DNA of 64,000 nt from the NCBI RefSeq assembly GCF_018728565.1, contig NZ_JACSOI010000002.1:434001-498000 (forward strand). The letters are read 5' to 3'. Numbering within the stretch: position 1 is the first letter of the stretch; the number at the start of each line of letters is the position of its first letter. Positions 52,647 through 60,041 of the stretch are shown here, piece by piece. The notes beneath the pieces are model-generated. The model was not told the DNA's origin and made no database searches. It saw only the letters and a list, made by a program, of their open reading frames with translations. A program made the translations under genes and the position numbers. This DNA is from Zobellia russellii (GTDB lineage Bacteria; Bacteroidota; Bacteroidia; Flavobacteriales; Flavobacteriaceae).

Positions 52647-52675
52647 CACATTGGCAGCAAGCCACCACCAATGTG
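52647..52675 (-). other. Intercistronic hairpin between receptor and hydrolase genes
   Basis: A perfect 8-bp inverted repeat (CACATTGG at 52647-52654, CCAATGTG at 52668-52675) with a 13-nt loop lies in the 90-bp gap, ending 20 nt before the hydrolase ATG. On the minus strand TTTTATTCTT follows, so it may act as a weak terminator or mRNA-processing site that makes the receptor more abundant than the enzymes. Confidence 0.55.
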
Positions 52676-52717
52676 CCTTTGAATTAAAAACTACTTAACT
52701 AAATCTTAAATTGATTT

Positions 52718-55396
52718 TTAGAAGTTGAAAGTGGCCGTCAAGAAGAACCTTCTTGGAAGTATGGGACGACCTACAAAAAACTCTGTTTCGCTCTGGCCAG
52801 CGGCACCTGCCCTCGGGTTACCTTCCGTAATACCATCACTATCAAACAAGTTGAAGATGGAAAAACCTAAACGTACGGATTGGTTTTCTTCCGGTTTACC
52901 AAAAGTGTAACCTGCACCCAATCTACCAATTGGAATAGCATCTAGTTCTATATCATTAACATCAGAAGCATATTTAGTGCCCGTGTAATTCACACCAAAG
53001 TTGGCATCAAATTTATTGTTGTCATAATAAGCTCCCAAAGACCCTAAAAAGTTAGGTTGTCTTGCTAATTTATTTCCTACGTTGGCTTCTGTAGAGGTGC
53101 CGTTCACCAAATCAAAGTCTGTGTTTTTAGTAATTTCATGACCTTGGTAGGTTACTGTTCCCCTTAGGTTAAAATTACTCGCCACTTCATAATCACCTGT
53201 AGCCTCCAAACCAATGGTTCTAGTATCTTGCTCAGAACGGGTTTCATCAATTAACTGTCCGCCAACAATAGCTTGCTGTATTTTAACCCTGTCCTTTAAA
53301 GCCACATAGTAAGCGGCAACCGATCCGGAGAACTTAGGCGTACCAAACTTGGCACCGGCCTCAAACTGAATAATATTTTCTGGGTCGTACGGATTTTCAG
53401 AAATACCCGCTACTGGTGCAAAACCCCTTATTTGAGGGAAGAAATACCCTTTTGAGAAGTTAGCATAAAGGTTGGTTGCATCGCTCAACTCATAAAGACC
53501 GGCAAAAGAAACCGCCCAACCTGAAGCTTTAATAGAAGACCTAATGAAGCTTCCATCTGCAGTTTGCACATCGCTCAATGCTGTAGTCAACTCGAGGTTG
53601 TCATAAACCGTTGCACTTGTTATTCCGCCCTTGGCGTTCTCACCATCTGTATGCTCATATCTGAAGCCTACATCAAAACGCCATCTATCAAAAATCATCT
53701 CATCGGTTAGATAAAAAGCCATTCTATTCTGGGATAGGAAGTTATTTGAGGTCTGACCGATACGGTTGTACAAACCGCCTTCCGAATAAACTACATTATC
53801 TCCGGTCCCATCCGTATAGTTTAGGTTTACCAATCTAGGGGCATTGTTAAACTCGGACAAAACACGATACTGGTAATTTACATCTTCTGCCTCTGTGCGT
53901 GCTATAAAAGTACCTAAGGTTATGTTGTGGCTACCGCCGTTCATGGTTTCAATAGATTTTGTCAACGAAGCCTCTCCGGAATAATCCGTCATTGGTCGTA
54001 AACGGTCTACATGAAGGTTGTCTATTACCAAATCTGAACCGTTTATTTGAGAATTAGGATTTCCTCCTTGGTACTGTGCGGTGTACCCTAGATTGCCAGG
54101 AGCAATGCTTGCCACGTAGTTATCCAACGTAATAGGATTACCATTATCTCCGTTTCCACCAACATAAAGGGCAAAATTATGTTTATAGTTGGCGTATTTT
54201 ACTTTAGACTTAAATCTTAGGTCATCTTCCAATCTGTAGTCAAAATCTGCCAAAAGGTAACCACCTGTGGTAGAAACACCATCGGCAATAGGGCTATTGT
54301 AAGTCCCTCCCGGGGTAAGGAAAGAAGTATTGGCCAGTTCACCGGTCAATAACTGTTCTACTGGTTCACCGTCATTTCCGGCCAAACGCTCTCTACTTCC
54401 ACCGGACAAAGGTAACGGAAGGTAGAACTGGGCCTTATCGTTAATAAACTGACCATGTACGGTAAACGAACCTTTATCAAATTTCTTCTTAATATTGGCT
54501 CTGAACTGCACCCCTTTTGTAGGCAACCCTGTATCTATGGGTCCACGATCATGTCTTACAAATCCGGTAAAAGCATAGTAGGTATTGGAATCTTCTCCAC
54601 CCAATTGGCCACCGCTGTAGAAGTCGGTTTTTAACCGTCCCATATTGGCAACTTCTAGGTTTATAATATTACCAGGATTGGTATCTCCCGTTTTACTTGT
54701 ATAGTTAATGATACCGGCCACAGAACCTGCACCATATAAGATGGCAGAACCACCACGTACAAATTCCACCCCTTTAAAACCAATATCCGGTCTTGCGTAT
54801 ACATCATGCGCGGAAGAATTTAAGCCAAAGGTGCTCATTAAAGGCATACCATCATATTGTAGAGGGTTGAATACATACTGACCACCAGAAGGCAGACCTC
54901 TAACAAATACATTAGTTGCCGTTTCACCACCACCACCTTCTGCAGTAATACCAGGCACACTTCGCAAAATATCTGCCTGGCTATTGGCCGATAGTTTCGT
55001 GATTTCTTTCATTTTTACAGAGCTAATGGACAATGGAGCTTGCTTTTGAGACCTGAACGTACTGGACGCGGTCAACACCACCTCATCTAATTGTTGCCCT
55101 CCTTCTTGTAGCACAAAATTTACGGTTATATCCGCTCCATTTAATTCCACTTGCTTGTCAAGCGTGGTGAATCCTAAATATGAAGTTCTTAGGACTTGGC
55201 TACCTTCTAAATCTGTTGTAAACGTATAGTTGCCATCAAAATCTGATGTGGTACCGGAAGTACTACCAACTAGTATAATATTCGCTCCTGGAATGGGTTC
55301 CCCAGCACTATCCGTAATGGTTCCGGATATTCCTGTCTGGGCAAAAGCACCAGTACTGAATAGGAGACCGACAACCGCAAAAATTACCTTTTTCAT
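52718..55396 (-). CDS. TonB-dependent receptor with N-terminal carboxypeptidase-regulatory-like domain
   Basis: 892 residues. Signal peptide (to GAFAQ), then a CarboxypepD_reg-like domain at about 20-105 (GISGTITDSAGEPIPGANI). A TonB-box-like DEVVLTA follows near 105-110, then the plug (PLSISSV ... SVPGITAEGGGGETATNVFVRG ... GSAILYGAGSVAGIINYTSK) to ~235. The rest is a barrel ending FFLTATFNF. It has the single-polypeptide FecA-like plan, and no SusD lipoprotein is next to it, so a small soluble ligand is more likely than a polysaccharide. First gene of the minus-strand operon with hydrolase, symporter and glycerate kinase. Confidence 0.9.
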   Translation of the reverse strand: MKKVIFAVVGLLFSTGAFAQTGISGTITDSAGEPIPGANIILVGSTSGTTSDFDGNYTFTTDLEGSQVLRTSYLGFTTLDKQVELNGADITVNFVLQEGGQQLDEVVLTASSTFRSQKQAPLSISSVKMKEITKLSANSQADILRSVPGITAEGGGGETATNVFVRGLPSGGQYVFNPLQYDGMPLMSTFGLNSSAHDVYARPDIGFKGVEFVRGGSAILYGAGSVAGIINYTSKTGDTNPGNIINLEVANMGRLKTDFYSGGQLGGEDSNTYYAFTGFVRHDRGPIDTGLPTKGVQFRANIKKKFDKGSFTVHGQFINDKAQFYLPLPLSGGSRERLAGNDGEPVEQLLTGELANTSFLTPGGTYNSPIADGVSTTGGYLLADFDYRLEDDLRFKSKVKYANYKHNFALYVGGNGDNGNPITLDNYVASIAPGNLGYTAQYQGGNPNSQINGSDLVIDNLHVDRLRPMTDYSGEASLTKSIETMNGGSHNITLGTFIARTEAEDVNYQYRVLSEFNNAPRLVNLNYTDGTGDNVVYSEGGLYNRIGQTSNNFLSQNRMAFYLTDEMIFDRWRFDVGFRYEHTDGENAKGGITSATVYDNLELTTALSDVQTADGSFIRSSIKASGWAVSFAGLYELSDATNLYANFSKGYFFPQIRGFAPVAGISENPYDPENIIQFEAGAKFGTPKFSGSVAAYYVALKDRVKIQQAIVGGQLIDETRSEQDTRTIGLEATGDYEVASNFNLRGTVTYQGHEITKNTDFDLVNGTSTEANVGNKLARQPNFLGSLGAYYDNNKFDANFGVNYTGTKYASDVNDIELDAIPIGRLGAGYTFGKPEENQSVRLGFSIFNLFDSDGITEGNPRAGAAGQSETEFFVGRPILPRRFFLTATFNF

Positions 55397-55452
55397 AATT
55401 GTAGTTTTAAATTGAGTGAACTTGAGTTATTGTTAATTTGTTAATACACAGC

Positions 55453-55485
55453 CAAAACTATTTGAATATCATATTATTTCGACAA
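55453..55485 (-). promoter_or_regulatory. Promoter of the TonB receptor operon
   Basis: On the minus strand TTG (55485-55483), 22 nt, then a perfect -7 element TAGTTTTG (55460-55453). The predicted start is near 55449, some 53 nt before the ATG. The LacI-type operator array lies just upstream, between this promoter and that of the regulator. Confidence 0.65.
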
Positions 55486-55489
55486 AAAA

Positions 55490-55558
55490 ATTGCAAATTT
55501 GATATGCAAACGTTCCCGCAATCGTTTGCAATTCTTAATTTTATGCCAAATAAATTTG
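55490..55558 (+). promoter_or_regulatory. LacI-type operator array and lacI-family gene promoter
   Basis: GCAAA words and their complements recur: ATTGCAAA (55490-55497) with TTTGCAAT (55525-55532), and TGCAAACG (55505-55512) with CGTTTGCA (55523-55530). GCAATCGTTTGC (55518-55529) is one base from the LacI-family ideal GCAAACGTTTGC. The plus-strand promoter of the regulator reads TTG (55526-55528), 22 nt, TAAATTTG (55551-55558), so its -33 lies inside the operator. Autorepression is expected. The array is upstream (about -68) of the receptor promoter. Confidence 0.68.
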
Positions 55559-55590
55559 CATTACGCTGAAAATCAATAGGGTTTTATATC

Positions 55591-56616
55591 ATGAGCAAAA
55601 GACACAACACCACTTTAAAGGAACTTGCAGAAGAATTAAATCTTTCCATATCAACCGTTTCGCGTGCCTTAAACGACCATCCGGATATTAGTGCAAACAC
55701 AAAGCAAAATGTAAAAGACTTGGCGCGAAAAATGAACTATTCGCCCAATTTGTTCGCACGAAGTTTCCGGTCACAGAAAACGAACATCATAGGGGTTGTC
55801 GTCCCCAACATTTCGCACTACTTCACTTCTACGGTTCTTAAGGGCATATTGGAAGAAGCCGAAAAACAGGGTTACCGAATAATTATATCAGAATCTAATA
55901 ACAGCGAAGCCAAACAGACGGAAATGCTCAATACCATGACCCAGTTTGGGGTTGATGGTATATTGATGTCCCTCACTAGAAAAATTGAAAAAATAGATAA
56001 CATCCTACAGACATTGAACCGTGTACCGATAGTGTTGTTTGACAAAGTATCTCAAAAAATACCATGTACCCAGATTGTTATTGATGAAGAACAAGCAGCG
56101 TTTAATGCCGTGGAGCACCTAATTGAGTTAGGAAAAGAACGCATAGCCATTATAAAGGAAACGGAGAATTCATACAATTCCGAAAAGCGCTATGCAGGTT
56201 ACCTTCGCGCTTTGGAATACCACGGCATCAAAATTCGCGAAAAGATTATTTTAAGTACGGAAGATATCTCACTTATCCACGGTAGGCGCCTTACCAACAT
56301 TCTTCTAAGTATGAAAAAAAGGCCGGATGCCATTTTTGCCATTACTGACAATGCCGCCATTGGAGCCATAAAGGCCCTCAATAAATTTAAGGTAAAAATA
56401 CCTGAAGAAATTGCGGTAGTAGGCTTTAGTAACTCCGCAAATTCCAAAATTATTCAACCGGAACTAACTACCGTAGACCAACCAGGTGACAAAATTGGTC
56501 GCACCTCTGTTAAGTATCTTATAGAGGAAATTGAAAACCCGTCCCAAGACGTCTTCACCAAAACAGTTGAGATTAAAACCACACTGGTAGTCCGGGATTC
56601 TTCCCTACGTGCTTAA
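55591..56616 (+). CDS. LacI family transcriptional regulator
   Basis: 341 residues. The HTH is TLKELAEELNLSISTVSRALNDHPDIS at residues 8-34, with the hinge helix NLFARSFRSQKT around 54-65. The periplasmic-binding-protein-like sensor spans ~66-340, with NIIGVVVPNISHYF at its start and DQPGDKIGRTSV late. It binds a sugar-like effector and controls the adjacent operon. Divergent position and the operator array point to the receptor-hydrolase-symporter-kinase genes; the effector would be the imported glycoside or a breakdown product. Confidence 0.92.
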   Translation: MSKRHNTTLKELAEELNLSISTVSRALNDHPDISANTKQNVKDLARKMNYSPNLFARSFRSQKTNIIGVVVPNISHYFTSTVLKGILEEAEKQGYRIIISESNNSEAKQTEMLNTMTQFGVDGILMSLTRKIEKIDNILQTLNRVPIVLFDKVSQKIPCTQIVIDEEQAAFNAVEHLIELGKERIAIIKETENSYNSEKRYAGYLRALEYHGIKIREKIILSTEDISLIHGRRLTNILLSMKKRPDAIFAITDNAAIGAIKALNKFKVKIPEEIAVVGFSNSANSKIIQPELTTVDQPGDKIGRTSVKYLIEEIENPSQDVFTKTVEIKTTLVVRDSSLRA

Positions 56617-56753
56617 TTTCAGCTCTTTTTTGGTAATGCTGACAAGCTGTTGTCACCCTCTCCCTTTTTCTTTGTGCTTACAAAATGTACGCAAGGTACG
56701 TGAACAGCTAAAAAATGAAATTCCGAAATTATTCAGGTCAGTCTCTGAAGTTT

Positions 56754-56761
56754 TATCTTTG
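56754..56761 (+). promoter_or_regulatory. -7 promoter element of the WYL regulator gene
   Basis: TATCTTTG is a perfect -7 element 19 nt before the ATG at 56781. It lies inside the longer ORF that begins at 56715, arguing for the shorter protein. Confidence 0.5.
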
Positions 56762-56780
56762 GAATATATACCGCACTCTT

Positions 56781-57749
56781 ATGGGATTGGATACCATTAA
56801 CAGATTTGACCGCATAGTAGCCATATTAATTCAACTGCAATCAAAACGAATTGTAAAAGCACAAGAATTGGCCAATCGTTTTGATGTAAGCCTCCGCACC
56901 ATTTACAGAGATATTCGCTCTTTAGAAGCATCCGGGGTACCCATTTCAAGTGAAGCCGGTGTAGGGTATTCAATTATGGAAGGGTACCGTCTCCCCCCTA
57001 TTATGTTTACAAGAGAAGAAGCCTGTAGTTTTGTTGCCGCAGAAAAATTGATGCAAAAGTTTACGGACACCTCATTGGGCACCCATCACAAATCGGCCAT
57101 GTATAAGGTAAAGTCGGTGTTAAGGGGAAAAGAGAAAGATTGGGTATCTACGCTGGAAGCACAAATTTTAATAGACCCGTCCCTAACTCCTTTTGATGAA
57201 AACATACCCAACGCACTGGAAATTCTATTTGAAAGTATAGCGGATAAAAAACAGGTATCTCTAAAATATCATTCTTTGAATTCGGAAAAACCATCCGAGC
57301 GTTTTATTGAACCTGTAGGGCTTTTTCACGAGAATAATTTTTGGTACGTGCTTGGCTATTGCCACATAAGAAAGGACTACAGACAATTTAGAACGGACCG
57401 AATGCTGCGTATTGGCAGAAGCCACCATCCTTTTACATTAGAACATGGCTTATTGGACGAGCACTTGAACAAACAGCCCGAAAGGAAAAAAACCAAGGTT
57501 GTGATTTCTATAGACAAAACTATTGCCCGGTACATTTCCGCTGGAAGAAAACAATATGGTTTTGTATCTGAAGAGGTGAAAAAGGACAAAGTTCTTATGA
57601 CCTTTATGACTTCGGACATTATAAATGGCTTCCCCAGGTGGTATCTTATGTTTTGTGATTACGCCGAAATTCTAGAACCTAAAAGTTTAAAAAACCGAGT
57701 TATCGAAATTCTGAAGGAGGCCCAAAACCGACTCGCACAAAATATGTAA
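56781..57749 (+). CDS. YafY-type HTH and WYL domain transcriptional regulator
   Basis: 322 residues from ATG at 56781. The start at 56715 would place the promoter inside the gene and add 22 atypical residues. N-terminal DeoR-like HTH (INRFDRIVAILIQLQS ... QELANRFDVSLRTIYRDIRSLEASG). Central ligand-binding WYL domain near residues 130-215 (VSLKYHSLNSEKPSERFIEPVGLF, FWYVLGYCHIRKDYRQFRTDRM). C-terminal WCX region to the end. The ligand and targets are unknown. It is monocistronic between the LacI gene and the sugar-nucleotide genes. Confidence 0.9.
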   Translation: MGLDTINRFDRIVAILIQLQSKRIVKAQELANRFDVSLRTIYRDIRSLEASGVPISSEAGVGYSIMEGYRLPPIMFTREEACSFVAAEKLMQKFTDTSLGTHHKSAMYKVKSVLRGKEKDWVSTLEAQILIDPSLTPFDENIPNALEILFESIADKKQVSLKYHSLNSEKPSERFIEPVGLFHENNFWYVLGYCHIRKDYRQFRTDRMLRIGRSHHPFTLEHGLLDEHLNKQPERKKTKVVISIDKTIARYISAGRKQYGFVSEEVKKDKVLMTFMTSDIINGFPRWYLMFCDYAEILEPKSLKNRVIEILKEAQNRLAQNM

Positions 57750-57925
57750 AAGACCTGCCGCACCTTTATTTCAATTTACAAACTCTAAAAAATGCACCCA
57801 TTATCAGCCAAACCATCAATGCTTAGCAATCCACAAGATGTCAAAAAATTGTTATGTAAATAGAAATGACCTACAAGTTTTCAGGTTAAAACCTTATTTT
57901 AGCGGCTCTCAAAAAAAAGAAAGAC

Positions 57926-58816
57926 ATGACCTTATTATTAATGGCCGCTGGTAGCGGTAGTAGATACGGAAAACTAAAACAATTTGACGATTTAGGCCCT
58001 AACGGCGAATTCTTAATGGAGTTTGGCATCTATGACGCCCTAAAAAACGGCTTTGACCATATTGTTCTCATTACTAAGAAGGAAAATGTTTCTTTGGCTG
58101 AAAATCATTTAAGACCAAAATTACCCGCCAACATTAAACTAGATGTTTTGGCTCAAGAAATTACAGATTTACCGGAAGGATGTTCATTCTCAGGAGAGCG
58201 TAAAAAACCTTGGGGCACGGCGCATGCCGTTTGGACTGCTAGAAACGTGATCAATGGTCCTTTTGCAGTTTTAAACGCAGATGATTTTTATGGTCAATCC
58301 GCTTATGAAAACGCGGCTAATTTTGCCCGAGAGCACAATAATGATAATACATTTGCCCTAGTTGGGTATACCTTAAAGAATACCTTGTCCGAACATGGTT
58401 CCGTATCAAGGGGAGTTTGCCAAGTGAACGGAGACGATTTGATCTCTGTTGATGAGCGCTTAAAACTTGAACCTAAAGATGGTAAAGTACTGGATCTTGA
58501 TTCTGGCAATGAATATACCGGCGAAGAACAGGTGAGTATGAACTTTTGGGTTTGCCAACCTTCTATCTTCGATAAAATCGAAAGTGAATTCAGAACGTTC
58601 CTTGCTGATGATAACCTAGCTACGACTAGCGAACTTTACATTCCTAAAACGGTTCAAGAAATGCTGCAGGCGGGAGAAATAAAGGTAAAGGTAGTACCTT
58701 CTGGCGGTGATTGGTTTGGTGTAACGTACGCTAGCGACCGTGAAAAAGCCGTTGCCAACCTTCAAGGCAAAACAGATGCGGGCAAGTACCCTTCTCCGCT
58801 TTGGCCAAAACAGTAA
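57926..58816 (+). CDS. Sugar-phosphate nucleotidyltransferase family protein
   Basis: 296 residues with the Rossmann-like nucleotidyltransferase fold. The signature LLMAAGSGSRYGKLKQFDDLGPNG at the N-terminus carries the NTP-binding Gly loop and catalytic basic residues, and NADDFYG near 98 holds the metal-binding Asp. KPWGTAHAVWTA is the sugar/uridine region. It activates a sugar 1-phosphate to an NDP-sugar. The kinase gene overlaps its stop codon (TAATG), so a two-step salvage to an NDP-sugar is inferred. The exact sugar is unknown. Confidence 0.85.
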   Translation: MTLLLMAAGSGSRYGKLKQFDDLGPNGEFLMEFGIYDALKNGFDHIVLITKKENVSLAENHLRPKLPANIKLDVLAQEITDLPEGCSFSGERKKPWGTAHAVWTARNVINGPFAVLNADDFYGQSAYENAANFAREHNNDNTFALVGYTLKNTLSEHGSVSRGVCQVNGDDLISVDERLKLEPKDGKVLDLDSGNEYTGEEQVSMNFWVCQPSIFDKIESEFRTFLADDNLATTSELYIPKTVQEMLQAGEIKVKVVPSGGDWFGVTYASDREKAVANLQGKTDAGKYPSPLWPKQ

Positions 58817-59880
58817 TGAGTAGGTATTCCATAGAACACCTTAATGAACTATTAGGGCACTTTTCGGTGCCCCGAACAAAGTACTTGATCAAACCGTTAA
58901 CAGACGGTTTGATCAATGATACTTTCTTGGTTTTTGATGGCCCTACCCCACTCTACATATTACAACGTGTAAACCATTTGGTTTTTACAGATGTAAAAGG
59001 GGTCATGAACAACATTCAACAGGCCTTTATCTATTTACAGGACCACGACTACAGTAAAATAACCTTGGTACCGCCGCAAAACGGAAACAGCCATTATATC
59101 TCCCCAACAGGAAACCATTGGCGTTTAATGACGTTTATTGATGGTAGCACGGCATACAATACTACGGAAGACACTTATATTGCTTTTGAAGCGGGAAGGA
59201 TAATTTCCAAGTTCAATTTACTTTTACAACAAGCGGATTTAAATGATTATGTAGATACTATACCGCAGTTTCATGATATAGCATTAAGGGAAGACCAATT
59301 TAAATCTGCTCTTAAATCTGCTGCTCCAAATAAATTGGAAACTGCCCAAGAGGCCATAGCTTTTACCAAGGCGGTCTTAAAAAAACTTTCCATATTAGAT
59401 TTAACGAAGTTACCGCTTAGGGTTTGTCATAATGACACCAAACTAAATAACATTCTCTTTTCAAAAGAGAGCAACAAAGCGCTTTGTCTTATTGATTTGG
59501 ACACGCTTATGAAAGGCTATTTCCTTTACGATTTTGGCGATGCCGTACGAACTATAGCCAATACCGCCGCAGAGGACGAAAAAGACCACAGTAAAATTGT
59601 TTTTAACGAAGCTCTATTTGAAGCTTTCATAGACGGCCTTGCAAAAAACAGTTCCTTCTTAACCAAGACAGAAATTCAAACGTTACCATGGGGTGCTGTT
59701 CTCATGCCCTTTCTGCACGGTATACGAGCATTAACGGATTACCTGAACAACAACATCTATTATAAGGTAGCTTACGAAAATCAAAATTTGGACCGTAGCC
59801 TAAGCCTATATAATTTTACAAAAAAAGCATTGGACCGTATGAGCTATATGGAAAAGGTGGTAAACGAAAAGTTGTCTTAA
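58816..59880 (+). CDS. NahK-like sugar 1-kinase (aminoglycoside phosphotransferase fold)
   Basis: 354 residues from ATG at 58816. The sequence has the APH/choline-kinase fold: LTDGLINDTFLV (nucleotide loop), RLMTFIDGSTAYN, catalytic loop CHNDTKLNNILF near 215 and LIDLDTLMKGYFLYDFGDAVR near 240 (Mg-binding Asp). This is the pattern of N-acetylhexosamine 1-kinase NahK, which gives HexNAc 1-phosphate. The nucleotidyltransferase just upstream would then make the NDP-sugar. A homoserine-kinase or aminoglycoside-kinase role is less likely given the neighbour. Confidence 0.8.
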   Translation: MSRYSIEHLNELLGHFSVPRTKYLIKPLTDGLINDTFLVFDGPTPLYILQRVNHLVFTDVKGVMNNIQQAFIYLQDHDYSKITLVPPQNGNSHYISPTGNHWRLMTFIDGSTAYNTTEDTYIAFEAGRIISKFNLLLQQADLNDYVDTIPQFHDIALREDQFKSALKSAAPNKLETAQEAIAFTKAVLKKLSILDLTKLPLRVCHNDTKLNNILFSKESNKALCLIDLDTLMKGYFLYDFGDAVRTIANTAAEDEKDHSKIVFNEALFEAFIDGLAKNSSFLTKTEIQTLPWGAVLMPFLHGIRALTDYLNNNIYYKVAYENQNLDRSLSLYNFTKKALDRMSYMEKVVNEKLS

Positions 59881-59892
59881 ATTGAATACACC

Positions 59893-59930
59893 CCTGTGCC
59901 AAATGCGCACGGGCACTTATTATTTATTTT
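59893..59930 (+). terminator. Probable terminator after the nucleotidyltransferase-kinase pair
   Basis: CCTGTGC (59893-59899) pairs with GCACGGG (59907-59913, one G-T pair) around a 7-nt loop, and T-rich sequence (TTATTATTTATTTT) follows. It starts 13 nt after the kinase stop. The T tract is interrupted, so strength is uncertain. Confidence 0.5.
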
Positions 59931-60041
59931 AGCTCCAACAAACCTGGAATAAAAGCTAGATTAAACATCAACTATAGTATTTTTACTACCTTGAAAATAT
60001 ATTTCCAATATCATATAGGTACTAAATCGGTTTCTGGTTTT

